Assembly (NCBI GenBank): GCA_021770615.1
Contig: JAETQR010000023.1
Location: 1-64,000 of the forward strand
DNA length: 64,000 nt
Source: Lachnospiraceae bacterium
Lineage (GTDB): Bacteria; Bacillota_A; Clostridia; Lachnospirales; Lachnospiraceae
Direction: 5' to 3'
Shown piece after piece: positions 45,701 to 54,130 of the stretch; the stretch's first letter is position 1; each line of letters starts with the position of its first letter. The notes under the pieces are model-generated. The model saw nothing but the letters and a program-made list of their open reading frames with translations, made no database searches and was not told the DNA's origin. Both the position numbers and the translations under genes were made by a program.

Positions 45701-46178
45701 TTCAAAGGCAAAACTGAAACTCATTAAGTGCAGCGGCGCCCAGATTGCCTGTACCACGACGAATAAAAAGGTTGCCACAGTCAATAAAAAAGGAGTGATC
45801 ACTGCCAAGAAGCCGGGAAGGGCAACACTTACATTTACTGCGGTGAAGGGCAAGTATACAAACCGTTTGGTCATTGATGTAAGGGTAAAGAAGAAATTTA
45901 AGAATGCCAAAGAGCTGACGAATTTCAAATCCAAGGTGATCAAAACACCTACGGTACTGGTTGCCAAAAAGAGACTTCTTAAAAAATCAAGTAAGATACA
46001 GGTATATGATCTGGAGAAGAGTTCCAAAGTGAAATTTACTCCGATCAATAAGAAAATTCTTACGATCAACAACAAAGGGAAATACACCGGTAAGAAAAAA
46101 GGAAGTACTCTGGTGAAAGTTGAGATCAACCAGAATAAGAAAATATATCTGTTATACGTATATGTGACGATATACTGA
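42717..46178 (+). CDS. Large secreted surface protein with C-type-lectin-like domain and Ig-like repeats
   Basis: A 1153-residue exported protein with a signal peptide ending near residue 36 (AEAA). Residues about 190-387 form a C-type-lectin-like domain: a GWMGCT segment, W-rich core, the calcium/sugar motif Glu345-Pro346-Asn347 and the Trp371-Asn-Asp triplet before a final YYIEF strand. Two Ig-like units (about 442-510 and 541-610) share YQWYxVExG, TETPI and GAT. Two further beta units follow (about 650-745 and 760-850), then a Pro/Ser/Thr linker near 860-900 and a C-terminal region (about 980-1153) with two Ig-like domain 2 type units rich in Lys. No sortase signal. Likely a sugar-binding adhesin. 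AAAGGAGG sets the start. Confidence 0.85.
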   Translation: MVKKKRKFLSWILVFSMIMSLFAGLFHGETEAEAADVINRIELGERSDLIPNLGTDAGYRYPEADMNLENPNETLYRMSLSVDTGYMMTDATAINNITGTGTVVGDALTSDIYMEDLNSEKHFRSMHFAIENGATKQALIDFIRQVRFYTEENVVQRVCICATAIKDPVATGSNGQVLCDNLRFYNGHFYGYVSQGCSWKEAYKSAKEATFAGMNGYLLTLTSRPEDRFIHTMFEKNGVAVTGWMGCTRATTENGYDGSGVIDGSTENYWNALEYFNKQDVTKNVWRWVCGPEAHMAYNGDYGAFGYQSDAWGYGTDVPDEGGFTPYSGWFANWTHMSKGGNSNEPNGGVEENANRDEGYGYYGYNANGMWNDHPNNSAKGYYIEFGGYADDAQKVAEDGQIIVITEKNSDDSDVSAKPEPGPVDGKNLAGKPAIVPDNRDGKAGTILTADLTNVGPAAARDQVTYQWYTVENGTETPINGATDPTYTMRAEDEGKTFIVRVTGPESHPGVLTSDELIPIRDVVRVVNKSKKDDNGNDINREGTVLGADISGVNPYGSHSTLSYQWYIVGEDGTETPIPGATEKNYILTSDDVDKNVIVKVTGNGKYYNTLAATPYDTTRTNSDIKVDDGKGDKDPSDPSDPTETSNPASDKMTITVDPTMEGYIYTLEKLDGTPVQPGTEMKVVNGDGTPLQPDEDGYYDEPAGGTIKFTELDKDETYVVVKKNKNTGEKETEGIVGPSIPDEKVKTEYDDKDTEDKADDTITIIIDPALKDSEYAVQTKIDGEWVDIPVAKDPNGNYVPKSKDEGGSAWTNGNEDKVTFSELPADGTYKVVAKAKDGSISDLTPGDIIGGSSDIHVPPTDKPEETPGPSSDPSQNTPGSGNTTQPTPPSQAPASATNPPAEVFTKAEEDAASKFIKDHATAPNGKIITEVTDLTRDIIMSGAADWKKLSAGEKAAVNARLRAAGCKFTYDQLLKKAGKYKIPGFKVIKFMKKNSKAKLKLIKCSGAQIACTTTNKKVATVNKKGVITAKKPGRATLTFTAVKGKYTNRLVIDVRVKKKFKNAKELTNFKSKVIKTPTVLVAKKRLLKKSSKIQVYDLEKSSKVKFTPINKKILTINNKGKYTGKKKGSTLVKVEINQNKKIYLLYVYVTIY

Positions 46179-46218
46179 TCTGACGAGGTATTATAGCCCA
46201 ACGACACCGTTGAGCTAA

Positions 46219-46261
46219 GAAAGGAAAGGGATCGCTGTCTGGGATTCCTTTCCTTTTTCTT
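46219..46261 (+). terminator. Intrinsic terminator after the lectin-like protein
   Basis: AAGGAAAGG (46221-46229) pairs with CCTTTCCTT (46248-46256) and the flanking bases extend the stem; TTTTT follows. Confidence 0.8.
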
Positions 46262-46322
46262 GTGCAATATTATTTTTATTGATTTGTGTAAGTGGGAAGC
46301 CGTGAGCAGGCTGTTTTTTTAT

Positions 46323-46351
46323 TTGTAACCGGTAACTACTTATGTTATACT
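46323..46351 (+). promoter_or_regulatory. Promoter for the zinc-ribbon protein
   Basis: TTGTAA (46323-46328), 17-base spacer, TATACT (46346-46351), 80 bases before the start. Confidence 0.55.
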
Positions 46352-46430
46352 ATTTTTAATATAGATGTCGGGGGGCAGGAATTCTTTTACTTGAGTTTTT
46401 TCCCTGGCAGGAAAGAAACGGGGGAGAGCT

Positions 46431-46823
46431 ATGGGTGTGGTTTATAGAGGAACATGTCCGCATTGTGGTTACACACGGCGGTTTTTTCTGGGTGGGGGTC
46501 TGATGAGTGTGAATTTAGAAATGAGTATGGAGGCGCTTACGGATCAAGAGAGGGAAGACGTGAGAGGGATAGTCGACCGACAGGAGATCCGTAATTTTCA
46601 TGTGGAAAATTATATGGTGGAATGTCGGGGATGCAGTGAACTGACGACAAAAACGATTATACAGATCACAGGTCAGGATGGGAAACAGCGTATTTTTGGT
46701 CAGAAGTGCAGCCATTGTGGAAAGCCGGTCAAAATTTATTGGGAAAATGCAGAGGCAACGCTAAAATGTCCGGATTGTCATAAAGGTGTTGTAGGATTGG
46801 AAGAAACAGGGCTTTGGGATTAA
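46431..46823 (+). CDS. Small zinc-ribbon protein of unknown function
   Basis: I do not recognise the family. The 130-residue product holds four Cys-x-x-Cys knuckles: CPHC near residue 9, CRGC near 65, CSHC near 94 and CPDC near 113. Paired, they would give two zinc ribbons. The part between 20 and 60 is acidic and helical. There is no signal peptide or membrane segment. GGGGGAG precedes the ATG. It lies alone, 160 bases before the flagellin operon, with its own promoter; a link to motility is possible but not shown. Confidence 0.7.
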   Translation: MGVVYRGTCPHCGYTRRFFLGGGLMSVNLEMSMEALTDQEREDVRGIVDRQEIRNFHVENYMVECRGCSELTTKTIIQITGQDGKQRIFGQKCSHCGKPVKIYWENAEATLKCPDCHKGVVGLEETGLWD

Positions 46824-46881
46824 CCGGGTGCCGTTGCGATTGCTCCCGGATATTTATGATTAGTGTTAAGATGGGAAAAAG

Positions 46882-46909
46882 TAAGTATCAGGGACAGATT
46901 TGACGATAC
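46882..46909 (+). promoter_or_regulatory. Sigma-D (sigma-28)-like flagellar promoter
   Basis: TAAG (46882-46885), 16-base spacer, GACGATAC (46902-46909). The Firmicutes sigma-D consensus is TAAA then about 15 bases then GCCGATAT, so the -10 part matches 6 of 8. A leader of about 65 bases would follow. No sigma-A promoter with correct spacing is visible. This is the expected class of promoter for late flagellar genes. Confidence 0.6.
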
Positions 46910-46942
46910 ATATATTATAGAGTTTGTCTGGTCTTTTTATCA

Positions 46943-46977
46943 GGATATTACAGGCAGCAAAAATTTATGGAATGGAG
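46943..46977 (+). promoter_or_regulatory. GGA motifs over the flagellin ribosome binding site (possible CsrA sites)
   Basis: GGA occurs at 46943-46945, 46969-46971 and 46974-46976, the last within the GGAG ribosome binding site. In Bacillus, CsrA represses flagellin translation through such motifs. Only the spacing suggests this; no csrA gene is in the window. Confidence 0.3.
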
Positions 46978-46983
46978 ATAGAA

Positions 46984-49062
46984 ATGATTATTTCACATAA
47001 TACAGCGGCGTTGAATGTCAGTAGGAATATGGGGATCAATGCCGGTACTTTCCGGAAAAACACATCGAAACTGGCATCGGGATACCGCATTAACGTGGCG
47101 GCTGATGATGCTGCAGGACTTTCGATCAGTGAAAAAATGCGTGCACAGGTACGTGGCCTTAAGCGCGCCTCGGACAATGCGCAGGATGGAATCTCGATGC
47201 TCCAGGTAGCAGATGGGGCATTGGGGGAGATTCAGTCGATGCTGCAGAGGATGCGTGAACTGTCTGTGCAGGGGGCAAATGATGTTAACATGGAAGAAGA
47301 CCGTGCTGCAATCCAGGCAGAGATTGATGAATTGACTGCTGAGGTTAACCATGTGGCAAAGGCGACTGAATTCAATAAGAAAAAGTTGCTGGATGGTTCA
47401 TGGAAAGATCCCGGAGCCGGATCTGCGCGGCCAATCTATCATATGATGGAGAGTGGAGGGGGAGGAATGTGGTACGCAGACTCCCTTGAGGTATTAAAAG
47501 GAGAGCGGGCGGGGGAGCAGGTGACGATCCGGGAAGCGATCAATACCGAGGGGCTGACGATCATATATGCGGAGTTGGAAAATGAGTTTGAGACGACGCA
47601 GATTTCGAAAGGATCGGCTACGAAAAGCGGATATGATAATTTAAAAAAGACACTGGAGGAGCAGGTTGTTCCCCAAGCAGTCAGGGCACTGTTGACGGCA
47701 TTTCCGGGCACGTTTGATTATTTGGCGACATCTTCGATCGGGATTGGCCTGAAACTCGAAAATAATCCGGGAAGTACCACGCTGGCATCTGTCGGGATCG
47801 GGTATGCATATTACTCCGATGGCACACTGGTGAAGGATCAGTTTTCTTATACACTGACGGTCAATCTGGGGCATTTGTCGGTAGATGCTTCCGGCAATAT
47901 TGCATCTAATCCTGCGTCTTCCAAAGGACGTGAAGCGTTAGAGACGACAATCGTTCATGAAATGATGCATGCGCTGATGGACGAAACGCTGACAAATGGT
48001 ATGATCGGAGCAAGTAATGGAAAGCTGGATAAGGCAAATAAATATCCGGGCTGGTTTGCAGAGGGGATGGCGCAGGCAGCCGCAGGCGGCTGCAGCCCAT
48101 ATAACGACTGGGTGAATGGTGGACTTGCCCTGACACCGGCCAGCACGGAAGCAGCGATATCCAGTACCGTGAAAAATGCTTCCAATTCCCTGAAGAGCGG
48201 TACGACGGCATCCCAATACGGGACAGGGTATCTGGCATGTATGTATCTTGGGTATCTGGCGGGTGGTGCCGGTTCAGTGAGCGAGGGCAGCATTGCAGGT
48301 GGCTTGGATAAGCTCCTCGGACAGTTGAAAAGCGGAAAGAGCATGGATGAAGTAATAAAAGAAAATACACCTTATACAGGAGTGGCTGATTTTGAAAGCA
48401 AATTTGGAGATAGTGCCTCCAGTAAATTTATTAAAGAATTAGTGACGAGTGTGGGCAATGGAAACGGAGGCCTGGCTGGAGGGAGTTATGCGAGCACAGA
48501 CCTGCTTCCGGACCAGGCGCATCATACCAATCTATTTAAGCTCAATACGAAGAATGATACGATTCTGAATCAATATCCTCCGGGAGTCGTGAAACTGACT
48601 GATGGCGGGAAGTCTGGCGGGTCAGGGGGGACCGGAGGCGGGAGTACGGGAAGTGCAGGAGGAGCTGGCGGCCTCTGGCTTCAGATCGGAGCCAATGATG
48701 GTCAGGGGATCACCGTATACATAGATAATATGGATGCACAAGCTCTCGGAGTTGCAAATCTGTCCGTAGCAGATCATGAGCAGGCGGGAGATTCTATCCG
48801 CACATTGGACGATGCACTGAGAGAGGTATCCAGACAGCGTTCGTTGATCGGGGCCAGTCACAACCGGTTGGAATATTCGGTTCGGAATCTGGATAATAGT
48901 GCGGAAAATATGCAGGCGGCAGAGAGCAGGATCCGGGATCTGGATATGGCAGAGGAGATTGCATCGTACAGCAAGTCACAGATCCTGCTTCAGGTAAGCC
49001 AGTCAATGTTAGCGCAGACTGCGCATGCGCCGGAAAATATTTTGCAGTTACTGGAACGATAA
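46984..49062 (+). CDS. Flagellin with embedded HExxH metallopeptidase (flagellinolysin type)
   Basis: A 692-residue protein starting at ATG 46984 (GGAG upstream). Residues 1-140 are a standard flagellin N-terminus: MIISHNTAALNVSRN, LASGYRINVAADDAAG, NAQDGISMLQVADGAL. Residues about 565-692 are the matching C-terminus (LQIGANDGQG, ending ILQLLER). The variable region between holds a gluzincin-type zinc site: His325-Glu326-x-x-His329 in HEMMHALMDE, with the third ligand Glu360 in GWFAEGMAQ, 31 residues on. A Gly/Ser-rich linker (about 539-562) joins it to the C-terminus. This is the layout of the known flagellinolysins, which assemble into proteolytically active filaments. Zinc ligands are intact. 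Substrate unknown. Confidence 0.92.
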   Translation: MIISHNTAALNVSRNMGINAGTFRKNTSKLASGYRINVAADDAAGLSISEKMRAQVRGLKRASDNAQDGISMLQVADGALGEIQSMLQRMRELSVQGANDVNMEEDRAAIQAEIDELTAEVNHVAKATEFNKKKLLDGSWKDPGAGSARPIYHMMESGGGGMWYADSLEVLKGERAGEQVTIREAINTEGLTIIYAELENEFETTQISKGSATKSGYDNLKKTLEEQVVPQAVRALLTAFPGTFDYLATSSIGIGLKLENNPGSTTLASVGIGYAYYSDGTLVKDQFSYTLTVNLGHLSVDASGNIASNPASSKGREALETTIVHEMMHALMDETLTNGMIGASNGKLDKANKYPGWFAEGMAQAAAGGCSPYNDWVNGGLALTPASTEAAISSTVKNASNSLKSGTTASQYGTGYLACMYLGYLAGGAGSVSEGSIAGGLDKLLGQLKSGKSMDEVIKENTPYTGVADFESKFGDSASSKFIKELVTSVGNGNGGLAGGSYASTDLLPDQAHHTNLFKLNTKNDTILNQYPPGVVKLTDGGKSGGSGGTGGGSTGSAGGAGGLWLQIGANDGQGITVYIDNMDAQALGVANLSVADHEQAGDSIRTLDDALREVSRQRSLIGASHNRLEYSVRNLDNSAENMQAAESRIRDLDMAEEIASYSKSQILLQVSQSMLAQTAHAPENILQLLER

Positions 49063-49082
49063 CATAGCCTTGGAGGTATTTT

Positions 49083-52000
49083 ATGATCATTCAACACAAT
49101 ATGGCTGCGCTGAATGCGATGACCCAGCTTGGCATCACAAATGGGAATTTAAGAAAAGCGGCGGAGAGATTGTCTTCCGGATACCGTGTCAACCGTGCAG
49201 CAGATGATGCGGCGACGCTGGCGATTTCAGAGAAAAAACGTGCGCAGATACGTGGTCTCCTCCGTGCGGCAAGAAATGCGCAGGATGGTATCAGTTTTGT
49301 GCAGACCGGAGACGGGGCGATGAACCAGATCGGAGCCATGCTTCACCGGATGCGTGAACTGGCGGTCCAGTCGCTGAACGACGGTGTTTGGGAACCGGAT
49401 GACCAGGCGGCGATGCAGATGGAATTTGATGAGCTCCAGAGTGAGATCGACCGGGTCAATGACCAGACGGAATTTAATAAAAAGATGGTGTTTGAGCATT
49501 ATGCAGATGATTATTCCATGCTGGAAGGAAACAGCGTGTGGAGTCAGCATCAGAACCACACGATCGATGATACCAATTCCTCTCTCTCGGTGAAATATGT
49601 TGTTGTGGAAGAGGACGGAACAGAGACAGAAAAAGAAAAGACATTCACGATCCCCGAGGGGACTTATACGACCCAGGAACTGATGGATGAGATGGATGAC
49701 GTGATAACGACGATGGGTGATGAGGCGGATGGGCTGTATCTGGAATATACGGAGGCCCATACATGTAACATGGTGCTTCAGAACGGAAAAGAGGTCAAGG
49801 ACGTGTCCGGGGGACTATCTTATCTGTTTTTTGACAGCTATGGGGGCAATCAATCGGGGGCATTGATCGGTACGACGGTCTTTTTTCCCGGAGATCCGCT
49901 TGTCGTAAAGGCTGGGGAAAATGACCAGCTGCACTTTAGGATCGAATATTTTGACGGCAAGTCGCAGGAACTTGACATTAATGTGGCGCCCGATGGTTAT
50001 ACCCGCAACGATATGATCAAATATCTGAATGACTACCAGTTTGCCGATGGCAAGAAACTGGCTGATTATGGGATGAAGGCGAGTGAATACGGGGCGGCAT
50101 CGATCCAGATCGGCGGTGAAGAGGGGATCATCACCGGATTAAAGGGAAATATGTTTGCCATCGATGAGAATCATTTTGATTCGGTGTTTTATGATAATAC
50201 CAAATACGGTTCTGTAAAAGAGGTGCCTGCAGTATTTACCGGTGGAGATGTCCTGAATGCATCGGATGTCAATGTCAGTAAGTTTGAGATCGATAGTACG
50301 AACGATACGTTGCGGTTGCGGGTAAATGGCGGTACATATGAGACGGTCAAGCTGGATGCCGGAAGTTATTCGATCACAGCGATGGTCTCGGAACTTCAGA
50401 ACAAACTGAATGAAAAAAATCTTGATATCAAGGTTACGCAGCATACGACGACAGGGGTCTCCACACCGAATGGAAACACGAATTACAGATTTTCAGGCCT
50501 TACCCTTACGACGAATACGGTAGGAAAAAAAGGTACCATCGAGTTTGATATACCGGGCAGCAGTGCTTATGATATGTTGTTTGTAAAACGGGCATATACC
50601 GATCAGGGCAGGGTGCCTGCAAATGCATCCGGAACGTATACGGGCAGTGTTCCAACGGTTACCGGAGGAGGGGCATTCAATAGTAACGATCATTTTCCAA
50701 TGACTCTTGACAGTTCGAATAATTCCTTTATTCTAGAGGTGACAGAACAGGGGGAGCCTTTGAAAAAAAAGAAGATCACTTTGACTGAAAAGAACTATCA
50801 GTCATTGGGCGAGCTCGTGCAGGAGATTACAGACCGGATCAGCGACCAGACGGATTATAAAGGGAAAATTTATGCATATGGCTATGATAATAAGGTTCGG
50901 GTGGCGGCCATGTCCGGCAATAACACAGTTACAAAGATCGATGTGGCAAAGAATGGTACTAATTCCGGATACGATCTTTTATTCGCCGGTGAGGTGATTT
51001 TATATCCTGTCGATAAAAACATCCTGGTAGATTTAAAACAGCAGCCGGATGCTTCCGGAAAGATCACGCTTACTGACCTGAACAATAAGATGTATGTGGA
51101 TGTTGCGGGCGAAAAGCGGACGATCACGATCCCTCCCGGGGTTTATACACCGGAAAAACTGGTGGAGCTTTTAAATGAAAGTGATCTGAAAGGCAAGGTG
51201 ACAGAGTCGTCTAGGTCAAGTGTCTCATCTACTTATTACGGGACGACAGTTACGAATACGACCGGGTATGAGAGTGGAAAAGAGACCCCATGTACGAACC
51301 CTGCCCCTGTACCGGGAAGGGGAGGAAAAGTAGATGGTTCCACCCAGGTCAAGGACGGGACGCCGGCATCGTGCCAGTTAGGTGGCTATCTTGCTGCTTA
51401 TACGAAGATCGATGGTACCAATAACCAGTTTAAGATCAATATTAATGAAAAGCCGTATACCGTTACATTAAAAGACAGTACCGGTTCCGGGTACACACAG
51501 GCTGCTCTGGCAAAAGAACTGGAAGACCGGATCAATGAGGTGACATCCGAGGCAAACCGGGTAAAGGTGGACGTGAACAACGGCCATCTGAGGTTTACCA
51601 CAGTAGCTGTCGGGGAGGGGAAGAGCGTGAATGTAACAGGGTGCGCATGTTCCTTTTTATCCAGTGTCAATACGAATAAGTCGAAAGGGCATACGTCGAC
51701 ATCGTCGCTCCGGACAGATATATATCCGCTTACCCTTACCTCTTCCACGAATGCGTTTACGATCAAGGTAGACGGAAAACCAGAGACGGTTTATCTGGAA
51801 GCAAAGACATATAACAGTCTCAGCCAGATCAAGGACGAGCTCAAGAAGAAACTGTCCGGAAAGGTGGATGTCACCCAGAGCGGAAACAGCCTGACTTTTG
51901 AGAGGACTACGGCAGGCAGCGGGAGCGTAAGCCTGGATCTTAAAAACAGCGGTACGGCAGGTGCGCTTATTTTTAAAGATTCACCGGCATCTGTGGCATG

Positions 52001-53987
52001 GAATCCGTCGAAAGTGCCGAAAGCAACAGAGAAAACCGATGGGACACTCCAGTATACCGTGATGGTAGGAAGTAAATCTTACACAGCGACACTGGAAAAT
52101 AAAGATAAGGTCAATGAAAAGACGATTACGGCAGCGGACTTAAATGCCGCAGTCTGGAAGGAGAACAATTCGGGAACGGCCAAAAAGCCTGCGGATTTTG
52201 GATTTTCCGTGTCTGCACAGGGAACGTCGATCCGGTTTACTACGACCGCTGTCGGCAGCGCCCAGAGTATCCGGGTTACGGAAGTGAGAAATCCGATCGT
52301 CAGCACTACACCGACGATCACGGCAAGCCTTACAAAGGATGCAGGCGGGAATGTGACGGGTATCGCACTAAATTCTACCACTGCTTTTACTGCGAAACCG
52401 TTTAGCGGGCTTTCTGCTTTGCAGCCAAAGAACAATGGAACCAAGACTACCCAGCCGACGCCTTATGCTCCGGCAAATCTCGGCAGCAGGTCCGCACTGA
52501 CGACAAGGAGGCCGCTATCTATACCGGATTCCGTTACCATCTCAGATGATAACAATACATTGCAGTTCACCTACAGATACCACAATGGGGTTGCACAGTC
52601 AGTTGATATCAAGCTGGATAATGGGACATACAGCCGTGCCCGGTTACAGGAGATGCTCCAACAGAAACTGGATGCCAGTTTAGAAGCGGATCCGGCATAC
52701 AAAGGCGAGGGACTGACAGTCCAGGTGGGTGACCAGATCACACTGGAGTCAAAGATGATAGGCAGGTATAGTATCAATTCTCTGGATGGTGGATTTTATA
52801 AAGAGGTAATGATGGGCACGACGATCCGCAAGACAGATCAAAAGACGGCATACATGGCAGGAAAACCGGTAGTAGATGACGTTTACATCGCCGGGCGCAA
52901 GGATATCCGGAATAAATCTACCAAAATCCAGGAGGATACGAATGATGAATTAAATGTCGATCTCACGATCAACGGAAAGGTGACGACGCTGAAAATGAAG
53001 CTGGATCCGGGAACATATAATTCCGATGAACTTGTGAAACAGATCCAGGGGAAATTGTCACAACAGCTTAAGAAAAACCAGCTTCCCGAGGATATGATCC
53101 AGGCAGGAGTAGGCGTTTATAATACGGGGGCGGCAGGTGCAGATGATAAAAATTCACTGTTCTTTTATTTGAATAAAAAGCTGGATCTGGAACCGGGTAG
53201 TTATGGGATCGATGGTTTGAGTGGAAAGGCATTGTTTAGTATTTTTTATAAGACAGATGGTGATCCGATCCCCGCATATGTAACGGGGACGAAGGACATT
53301 AGTGGCGGCATTGAGATTGAAGAAGACGAAAACGAGTTTTCAATCGATGTGGATGGTAAGACGTATACATATGAGATTCCGGCGGGTACTTATGATACGG
53401 CCGGAGCGTTGGTGGATGCTGTGAATACTGCGATTCAGGATGCAAAGGATGATTCGTTTTTGAAGGCGTCGTTATCAGGAAATGCGCTGAAACTCAGTTA
53501 TACAAAACTTGGCGAGCACAAGATCGAGAACATTCAGGGGGCGGCGAAACTGGCACTGTTTTATAAAACTTCAGGCCGTTTTGATGAGGAAGTGGATGAA
53601 TGGCTCCAGACCGGTGCGAATGATGGACAGGGAGTCAAGCTGGAGAGATACAGTGTGAGTACACTGGCGATGGGGATTAATTCGATCACGATCAGCGGAC
53701 ATAAATATGCGGATAAGGCGCTTCGCAGGATTGATGATGCCATGAGGCATCTGAGTTCTGTGCGGAGTAAGTATGGGGCGCTGCAAAACCGGCTTGAGTA
53801 CACGGTGAATGTAGATAACATTGCTGCCGAAAACACACAGAATTCAGAATCCAACGACCGGGATACAGACATGGCGTCTGAAATGGTGCAGTATGCGAAG
53901 AGCAAGATCCTGCAGCAAAGCGGTGTGAGTGTATTAAGCCAGGCGAACCAGCATACACAGTCCGTGCTTGCCTTACTGAACCAGTAA
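49083..53987 (+). CDS. Giant flagellin with a repeat-built variable region
   Basis: A 1634-residue flagellin, three to six times the usual size. The ends are conventional: MIIQHNMAALNAM, LSSGYRVNRAADDAA, NAQDGISFVQTGDGAM at the start and LQTGANDGQG (from 1507) through SVLALLNQ at the end. The 1300 residues between consist of about ten related beta-rich units of 50-60 residues, with starts near 168, 398, 538, 660, 773, 880, 985, 1146, 1283 and 1409. Each has the outline TxDxxNxxxxxxVNGxxxTVxLxxGTYxxxxLxxxLQxxL, like the flagellin/FliD IN motif. Five cysteines occur in the variable region, rare for flagellins. It follows the flagellinolysin gene by 20 bases with TTGGAGG, so both are probably cotranscribed. 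Confidence 0.92.
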   Translation: MIIQHNMAALNAMTQLGITNGNLRKAAERLSSGYRVNRAADDAATLAISEKKRAQIRGLLRAARNAQDGISFVQTGDGAMNQIGAMLHRMRELAVQSLNDGVWEPDDQAAMQMEFDELQSEIDRVNDQTEFNKKMVFEHYADDYSMLEGNSVWSQHQNHTIDDTNSSLSVKYVVVEEDGTETEKEKTFTIPEGTYTTQELMDEMDDVITTMGDEADGLYLEYTEAHTCNMVLQNGKEVKDVSGGLSYLFFDSYGGNQSGALIGTTVFFPGDPLVVKAGENDQLHFRIEYFDGKSQELDINVAPDGYTRNDMIKYLNDYQFADGKKLADYGMKASEYGAASIQIGGEEGIITGLKGNMFAIDENHFDSVFYDNTKYGSVKEVPAVFTGGDVLNASDVNVSKFEIDSTNDTLRLRVNGGTYETVKLDAGSYSITAMVSELQNKLNEKNLDIKVTQHTTTGVSTPNGNTNYRFSGLTLTTNTVGKKGTIEFDIPGSSAYDMLFVKRAYTDQGRVPANASGTYTGSVPTVTGGGAFNSNDHFPMTLDSSNNSFILEVTEQGEPLKKKKITLTEKNYQSLGELVQEITDRISDQTDYKGKIYAYGYDNKVRVAAMSGNNTVTKIDVAKNGTNSGYDLLFAGEVILYPVDKNILVDLKQQPDASGKITLTDLNNKMYVDVAGEKRTITIPPGVYTPEKLVELLNESDLKGKVTESSRSSVSSTYYGTTVTNTTGYESGKETPCTNPAPVPGRGGKVDGSTQVKDGTPASCQLGGYLAAYTKIDGTNNQFKININEKPYTVTLKDSTGSGYTQAALAKELEDRINEVTSEANRVKVDVNNGHLRFTTVAVGEGKSVNVTGCACSFLSSVNTNKSKGHTSTSSLRTDIYPLTLTSSTNAFTIKVDGKPETVYLEAKTYNSLSQIKDELKKKLSGKVDVTQSGNSLTFERTTAGSGSVSLDLKNSGTAGALIFKDSPASVAWNPSKVPKATEKTDGTLQYTVMVGSKSYTATLENKDKVNEKTITAADLNAAVWKENNSGTAKKPADFGFSVSAQGTSIRFTTTAVGSAQSIRVTEVRNPIVSTTPTITASLTKDAGGNVTGIALNSTTAFTAKPFSGLSALQPKNNGTKTTQPTPYAPANLGSRSALTTRRPLSIPDSVTISDDNNTLQFTYRYHNGVAQSVDIKLDNGTYSRARLQEMLQQKLDASLEADPAYKGEGLTVQVGDQITLESKMIGRYSINSLDGGFYKEVMMGTTIRKTDQKTAYMAGKPVVDDVYIAGRKDIRNKSTKIQEDTNDELNVDLTINGKVTTLKMKLDPGTYNSDELVKQIQGKLSQQLKKNQLPEDMIQAGVGVYNTGAAGADDKNSLFFYLNKKLDLEPGSYGIDGLSGKALFSIFYKTDGDPIPAYVTGTKDISGGIEIEEDENEFSIDVDGKTYTYEIPAGTYDTAGALVDAVNTAIQDAKDDSFLKASLSGNALKLSYTKLGEHKIENIQGAAKLALFYKTSGRFDEEVDEWLQTGANDGQGVKLERYSVSTLAMGINSITISGHKYADKALRRIDDAMRHLSSVRSKYGALQNRLEYTVNVDNIAAENTQNSESNDRDTDMASEMVQYAKSKILQQSGVSVLSQANQHTQSVLALLNQ

Positions 53988-54038
53988 AGCTGCTGTCTTT
54001 TCCGTATCGGGATAGGCAGATCGTATGAGTTGAAAAAT

Positions 54039-54067
54039 TTGTAATTTTCGTTCATATGTGGTACAAT
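54039..54067 (+). promoter_or_regulatory. Sigma-A promoter for the small membrane/YbjQ cluster
   Basis: TTGTAA (54039-54044), 17-base spacer, TACAAT (54062-54067), 64 bases before the first mini-gene. Confidence 0.65.
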
Positions 54068-54130
54068 GATTGTTGTTAGAGAAAACATGAAATGCAGAGT
54101 TAAAAGATGTTAGAAAAGGAAGGTGTTGTT

